From contig VXIS01000124.1 in assembly GCA_008704415.1 (NCBI GenBank), forward strand, positions 57,256 through 121,255: a stretch of 64,000 nucleotides of DNA. The letters are read 5' to 3'. Position 1 is the first letter of the stretch, and each line of letters starts with the position of its first letter. The position numbers and the translations under genes were made by a program. The DNA is from Sphaerosporella brunnea (lineage: Eukaryota; Ascomycota; Pezizomycetes; Pezizales; Pyronemataceae). The notes under the pieces are model-generated. The model saw only the letters and a list, made by a program, of their open reading frames with translations. It had not been told where the DNA came from and ran no database searches. Shown here one piece after another: positions 58,940-64,000 of the stretch.

Positions 58940-59748
58940 GAGAAAAGGTCTACAATGCCCGTCTGGCGCTTATTATGTTCTACAATGCCCGACCGGTTTT
59001 AAATGCCCGCACAAAAAAAGAAATCGTTAAGACAAAAGTCCACAATGCCCGTCTGTGGCTGAGAGAGGAGAATTATTGCAAGGGGTCCTCATCTGTGTCC
59101 CGTCCACTTGCGTGTCCCCGTCCCCCGTCCGCTCGCCGCCCGCACGGTTTCCGCCTCTGCCTCCACCTACACATCTTCCGCCTCCGCCTACACGTCTTCC
59201 ACCTCCGCCTATACGTCTTCCACCTCCGCCTACACGTCTTCCGCCTGTAATTCTCCACGCCTAACCCAGCATGTCGCTACACGAAGGCCAAGAATTTCCA
59301 ACTTTTACTACGTTCAAAAAAGCGCGAGGTCGACCCCAAACGGCACGTCTCACAGCTGGGGAACAGCGCGCACGCCGGGCTGCTTTTGTAGGGGGCTCTG
59401 GACGTGCCTGATAGGGTTCAACGGTGTTCTCGCTGTCACGGGGAAGGTCTCAATGTACGCAACTGCAGGGCGCTCCCTCCGGGGCTCTAATCATGAATTT
59501 CTCATCTAGAGGACGTTGTAGGGTAGTAATTCACGTTCTCATTCGCGCGTACATATCCTCACCTTGTATCACTTCGCCGTGGGCCCGCGCGGCGGCCTCC
59601 CCTTCGCCGCTCTTGAGTACTAAAACACCCGCCGGAGTCACGGCATCAGCCTCTTGTCAAGCCACACTATTTATGGTGCGGGCATTTAAAACCGGTCGGG
59701 CATTTTAGAACATAATAAGCGCCAGACGGGCATTGTAGACCTTTTCTC
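58940..59748. mobile_element. Recent TIR DNA element, 809 bp, non-autonomous
   Basis: Terminal inverted repeats of 73 bp beginning GAGAAAAGGTCTACAATGCC; I see one mismatch between the arms (position 44, C/A). Subterminal words CTACAATGCCCG / CCACAATGCCCGTCTG repeat. The interior holds a 21-bp minisatellite and an open frame of Ser/Thr/Tyr repeats but no transposase. No target duplication: the right end directly meets the inverted-duplicate arm at 59749. Confidence 0.85.
59160..59247 (+). repeat. 21-bp minisatellite
   Basis: Four units of CTACACGTCTTCCACCTCCG plus C with few changes, inside the TIR element; in one frame they encode YTSSTSA repeats. Confidence 0.85.
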
Positions 59749-59863
59749 CAGGAGGGAACTCAGGGAAGTCTGGGAGCTCGAGGTTGGTTGCTATCGGGCG
59801 CCGCAACTCAACCACTGATGATGACTGATCCACTCGGCACAATCACATGACCTTTGACTCCTC
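59749..59863 (-). repeat. Inverted duplicate, right arm
   Basis: Inverted copy of 53988-54098. It begins at the very base after the TIR element ends, which suggests the element took part in the rearrangement. Confidence 0.85.
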
Positions 59864-59870
59864 ACTGAGC

Positions 59871-60070
59871 ACCCGTCGCTTCGCACTGAAATTTGCCTGA
59901 CGCCCCCCGTCATGACACGCCTCCAATCCTGACCGCCATTGCCAGCCCTGGCTTCCGGTCCTCCTCCGGAGGCTGCTCACCAACGATCACTCGAATAGCA
60001 TCACATGACTTCCCGTCGCTTCGCACTAAATTGTCCTAACGCCCCCCTGACGGGTCATTGCCAGCCCTGT
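59871..60070 (+). repeat. Direct duplication upstream of AspRS
   Basis: CCCGTCGCTTCGCACT with CTGACGCCCCCC and CATTGCCAGCCCTG at 59873-59955 recurs at 60012-60070 with small deletions; both copies are preceded by ATCACATGAC. They lie in the probable promoter of the synthetase gene. Confidence 0.75.
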
Positions 60071-60201
60071 CTATACATCGTGTTTTTGCCACAACTGCAG
60101 CTCTTTGTGCAACATCACGCGCCAAGCCGTGCCCCGCCATTGAGACCCATACATATGGCCGCCGCTTCAAACATTCCACTCCCCCAAACAACACAACCAT
60201 C

Positions 60202-62009
60202 ATGTCCGCAGAGCCACCAGTAGAGCAGACCGCCGTCCTGTCCGTGGACGACAACAAGGACGTTCCTCTGGGGTTTGTATCCACAATACTCCCCTCCTGA
60301 TTTCGACTTCTGACTCAGTCCCCGCCTAGACCGGACGGCAAGCCCCTCACCAAGAGCGCCCTCAAGAAGCTACAGAAAGAGAAAGAAAAGGCCGAAAAGG
60401 CCGCCGCACGCAAGGCCAAAGAAGAAGCCGAGAAGGCCGCCCGTGAAGCCGCCAATGTCGATCATGCCTCCGACAACTACGGCAAGCAGGCCCTGAACAA
60501 CTCTGCGACCCGTCCCCGCCACACCTATGCCAACCTCGCCAACCTCTCCGCCGCCAACGACGGCGAGCAAATCGTCTTCCGCGCGCGTGTCCAGAACTCG
60601 CGTGCCCAGGGCGCCAAGATGGTGTTTTTGGTCCTGCGACAGGGCGTGGACACGATCCAGGGTCTGCTGCAGGTTACCGGCGACGGCAGTGTGAGCAAGC
60701 AGATGGTCAAGTGGGCGGCGGGCATCAACCTCGAGTCGATCGTGATGGTGCACGGAACTGTCAAGAAGGTCTCCGAGGAGATCAAGTCTGCTACCGTCTC
60801 CGACGCAGAGATCCACATCTCCAAGATTTACATCGTGTCCGAGGCCCCCGCCCAGCCTGCAATCTTGTACGAGGACGCCAGCCGCTCCGAGCAGACAGCG
60901 AAGGAGAGTGGCCTCCCCACCGTCGAGCTCGCTACCCGCCTCGACAACCGTACCATCGACCTCCGAATCCAGTCCAACCAGGCCATCTTCCGCATCTCCT
61001 CTGGCGTAGGCCAGTTCTTCCGCGACTACCTGTTCAAGCTTGGATTCGTCGAGTTCCACACTCCCAAGCTTATCGCTGCTGCCTCCGAGGGTGGTGCCAA
61101 CGTCTTCAAGGTCAACTACTTCAACAAGGATGCATACCTCGCCCAGTCCCCGCAGCTGTACAAGCAGATGCTCGTTGTCGGCGGCTTCGAGCGCGTCATG
61201 GAGATTGGTCCTGTCTTCCGTGCTGAGAACTCCCAGACCCACAGACACATGACCGAGTTTACCGGACTCGATATGGAAATGGCATTCAACGAGCACTACC
61301 ACGAGGTGATGGAGCTGCTGGCCGACATGCTCGTCAACGTCTTCAAGGGCCTTCGCCAGCACTTCGCCAAAGAAATCGCCATCGTCCGTGAGCAGTATCC
61401 CATCGAGGAATTCAAGTTCCCGGAGTCCGGCAAGGACGTGTTGGTGCTCACCTTCAAGGAGGGAGTCAAGATGCTGCACGAGGCGGGCCACACCGAGGTC
61501 TCGGACCTGGAGGATCTTAGCACCGAGATGGAGCGTACTCTGGGCCGCCTCGTCCGTGAGAAGCACGACACCGACTTCTACGTCCTTGACAAGTTCCCGG
61601 CTGCGGCAAGACCGTTCTATACCATGCCCGACCCTGCCGACCCACTGTACTCCAACTCTTACGGTACCCCCCCCCCCCCTCCCTTCTCTTCTCCTTCTTT
61701 CCTCCTCCTTCTCTTTCCCTCAAGCACCCCCTAACATACCATATAGATTTCTTCATGCGCGGTGAGGAAATTCTGTCCGGCGCCCAGCGTGTCCACGACG
61801 CAGACTTTTTGGCAGAACGTATGAAGGCCCTCGGTGTCGATCCCGACTCGCCCGGTACTGTCGACTACGTCCAGTCCTTCCGCAATGGCGCGCCCCCGCA
61901 CGCCGGTGGTGGTATTGGCCTGGAGCGTGTCGTCTTCTTGTTCTTGGGACTTGCAAATATTAGACGTGCGAGTGCATTCCCGAGAGACCCGTTGAGGTTG
62001 AGGCCGTAG
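60202..62009 (+). CDS. DPS1: Aspartyl-tRNA synthetase, cytosolic
   Basis: Model join(60202..60272, 60330..61663, 61747..62009), 555 aa (yeast Dps1 557). Charges tRNA-Asp in the cytosol. A Lys/Glu/Ala-rich N-terminal extension (~25-70; [20 protein letters not shown]) fits the fungal/animal RNA-binding appendage. The OB anticodon domain follows ([39 protein letters not shown]). Class II motif 1 is around 252-272 ([20 protein letters not shown]), motif 2 has Arg321 in [16 protein letters not shown], and motif 3 is [20 protein letters not shown] near 522. Splices restore [12 protein letters not shown] and [21 protein letters not shown]. The acceptor of intron 1 is at 60329; the nearer AG at 60318 is out of frame. 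Confidence 0.97.
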
Positions 62010-63738
62010 TTTGTCGGCGTGGTGTAAGGGGTGGAGAGTGGAGGGAAGGGAGTAAAACTGGTTGGGCTTTTTTTTTTTTTAACGGGGTTCTTTTCGTGTG
62101 TCTTCCTTCCTTTTATAGCCATTTAGGGTATGACGGGCACTACATGATAGATCGTGGGTTCTGGCTGTTACATAGCGAACTGCTTAGTCTAGTCTGATAT
62201 TTGGCTTTGGCTTTGTGATTTTCGTGCGTTGGGAGTGGAGCGAGTAATATATCCGAGTTAGTACACCCTTGGGGGAGCGCAAACTTGGGACTGGAAAGAC
62301 CACAGCCCGGCGTTAATGGGTGCAGCTGCTGGGGAGATGGACTTCAGGTCGCTAGATCATTAAAAGTAGTAGTAGACGCGACTGACAGCTGCCCCACTTC
62401 CCACACAACATCCAGCATCAGTCTCCACTCTATGCCATCCAAGCCCGACATCACATCCACCACCCGCCCGCCAAAGGCCGTTCAAAGCTGCTGCCTTATT
62501 TCACGACCGACAAAAATATGTCCCGCCTGCCACAAACCCAGCCGGCTTTCAACGTTTCCCCGGTAGATTATAATGTTGGTCCGAATCCGAAAGGGGGGGG
62601 GGGGGGGCTGATAACTTCTCGGCTTCGCTGGAAGGCTGAGGAAATCCGGGGCCTAAGGAATGGAACATCTACATACCATCCTATCTCAGTAGCAGCCAAA
62701 AAAAAAAAAAAAAAAAAAAAAGGCCGATAATTCTAACCTGAAGAGAAACTATCCCCCACCCCCCCCCCCCCCCCAATGGCACACAATGGTAGTCCACATC
62801 CAAAATGGCAAATGACACGAGCTACAATTCGAAGGACGGCGCAACCAGGTTGGTTGGCCTCGCAGGGTATGACGACTGTCATCGAGTCTGTCAAAGGGAG
62901 ATCGGAAGGTGGAAATGGCATAATGGAAAACAAAAAAAATTGGGGTGAGCGTGGGTGGAAAGGCTATACCCAACTAGGGGGGGGGGGGGTGAGAGCTGGG
63001 CTGCCGACAAAGATATACTTGACGGAAATTTGAAAACCTCTGGATGAAGGTACATTTTGTTTTAACCTTCCTGTGCAGGTTTCCAACTGAACAAGAAAAA
63101 AAAATGGCTTTGGTGTACACCGCTCCGCTATGATGGCGATCTCAAGGACGGACAAAGCTGTTGGCAAACATGCCGACGCACAATTTCTGTCTGGCGGCTG
63201 AGGATGCAGTGCTTTCTGCCGGGCTGGTTGGTGTGTTGTGGACCAAGTGATAGGGAGTGATCCGCGGGGGGAACATTGTAGCAAGCAAAGGATAGCAGGT
63301 TGAAGATGAAGAAGCATCGTGTTCATTTCACGAGTTCACTGAGTGCGCCAAGTTGAACGAGCGCCAATTCAAATGGCATCGCATCTGCCAGAAGTCATCC
63401 TATCCCATCCTGCAACTTGTTTTCTCTCCACAGTTCATTCAGTCGCCGTTGGCAGAATGGAAACAACAGCGCCCCAGGCACTTATGTAAGTAGCCAGCCA
63501 CACGAGTGAGTACACATGCTCTCACTCTCAGGCTACTCACCCCATCCCGACCCGCTACTCCTCTCTCTTCACACAACACACACTCCACCACTACACACAC
63601 GCACTTCCATCCCCAAAGCTTTCTCCGCGCACTCTGCTCTCTGCTCTCTGCTCTCTGCTCGCTACTTTTGAACACACACACACTCTCATGCTCGCAATTT
63701 TGCACTCATCACACACCCGCGATCACAACAACAAAACA
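62010..63738. other. Intergenic, 3' flank of AspRS and promoter of next gene
   Basis: Homopolymer runs (G at 62596-62608, A at 62700-62720, C at 62758-62774, G at 62980-62988). No gene. From 63500 it is CA/CT-rich with a CTCTCTG microsatellite at 63634-63660, as in fungal promoters and leaders. Confidence 0.45.
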
Positions 63739-64000
63739 ATGCCTTTTGGAACAATGTTGCTCTGGGACACCCTCGCCGTCGGCGCCCAGCTCTTCCGCTT
63801 TGGCCTTTCGCTCAACACCGCTACTTCTACGATTCCCGCTACTTTCAAGACCAATGAAAAGCGCGGTGTTGTTGTTGGCGTTGTTGACGAGGTCAAGGCT
63901 TTGGGAGGTTTTAGGAAGCCAAATGTCCTTGGAGAACTTGAAGCTTTGAAGAAGAGGAAGATTGAGATGATTACTGTTACTGATAAGGAGGAGGAGGAGG
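63739..64000 (+). CDS. Unknown gene, 5' end only (cut by window edge)
   Basis: The ATG in AACAATGCCT opens 87 codons without stop to the window end: MPFGTMLLWDTLAVGAQLFR, FGLSLNTATSTIPATFKTNE, KRGVVVGVVDEVKALGGFRK and on to a Glu run. GTT/GCT-rich codon use and the CA/CT-rich leader suggest a real, well-expressed gene. The N-terminus is mildly hydrophobic. No family recognised. Confidence 0.55.
   Translation, partial: MPFGTMLLWDTLAVGAQLFRFGLSLNTATSTIPATFKTNEKRGVVVGVVDEVKALGGFRKPNVLGELEALKKRKIEMITVTDKEEEE

Noticed and set aside
59108..59509. Ser/Thr/Tyr-repeat protein inside the TIR element
   Set aside because: The repeats are a 21-bp minisatellite open in more than one frame; no start context, signal peptide or conserved flank.
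60370..61566. 398-codon open frame antisense to AspRS
   Set aside because: Mirror of the strongly biased codons of the synthetase gene; Leu/Val/Asp/Gly-rich shadow without domains.

Overview
The window is nuclear DNA of a filamentous ascomycete (Pezizomycotina). The evidence is: short introns of about 48-100 nt with GT..CTRAC-like branch sites..AG; fungus-specific families (Zn2Cys6/fungal_trans regulator, kelch protein with one membrane anchor, PEX22, Goodbye/NACHT-type NLR relic); dispersed single 5S rRNA copies; an intron-containing tRNA-Ser; and transposon relics with TGG-to-TAG type stops that look like RIP damage. The class (perhaps Pezizomycetes) cannot be fixed from this sequence.

Layout. 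1-7.5 kb: gene-poor, one 5S-like copy. 7.5-15.6 kb: a 970-aa Zn2Cys6 transcription factor, a sideroflexin and tRNA-Ser(GCU). 17.3-19.9 kb: a broken NLR gene carrying a small dispersed repeat. 21-26.2 kb: a TA-flanked MITE, then homogentisate 1,2-dioxygenase and a type-B carboxylesterase, divergent from one 0.6-kb promoter. 26.2-38 kb: repeat-rich and gene-poor (MITEs, a pogo-type DDE relic, a second 5S-like copy, a Tc1/mariner relic), with one uncharacterised multi-pass membrane protein. 38.8-53.5 kb: a gene-dense block, mostly on the minus strand: two uncharacterised proteins, a kelch-repeat membrane protein, an uncharacterised 475-aa protein head-to-head with splicing factor SPF27, PEX22 and an MFS transporter of the vacuolar basic amino-acid type. 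53.5-60.2 kb: repeat-rich, with a recent TIR element (73-bp ends, one mismatch seen), a hAT-like MITE, a palindromic GGTACC-type repeat, an inverted duplication about 5.7 kb apart and one small membrane protein. 60.2-62 kb: cytosolic aspartyl-tRNA synthetase. The right edge cuts a further gene.

The genes do not form an obvious pathway cluster: they are mostly housekeeping genes separated by transposon-rich islands. Spliced models were built by hand by matching phases at intron borders; nothing was searched against a database. The least explained items are a five-copy dispersed repeat built around a 14-bp palindrome whose sequence changes but whose symmetry is kept, the P-loop-less NLR relic, and a possible degraded coding region at 34.7-35.9 kb.
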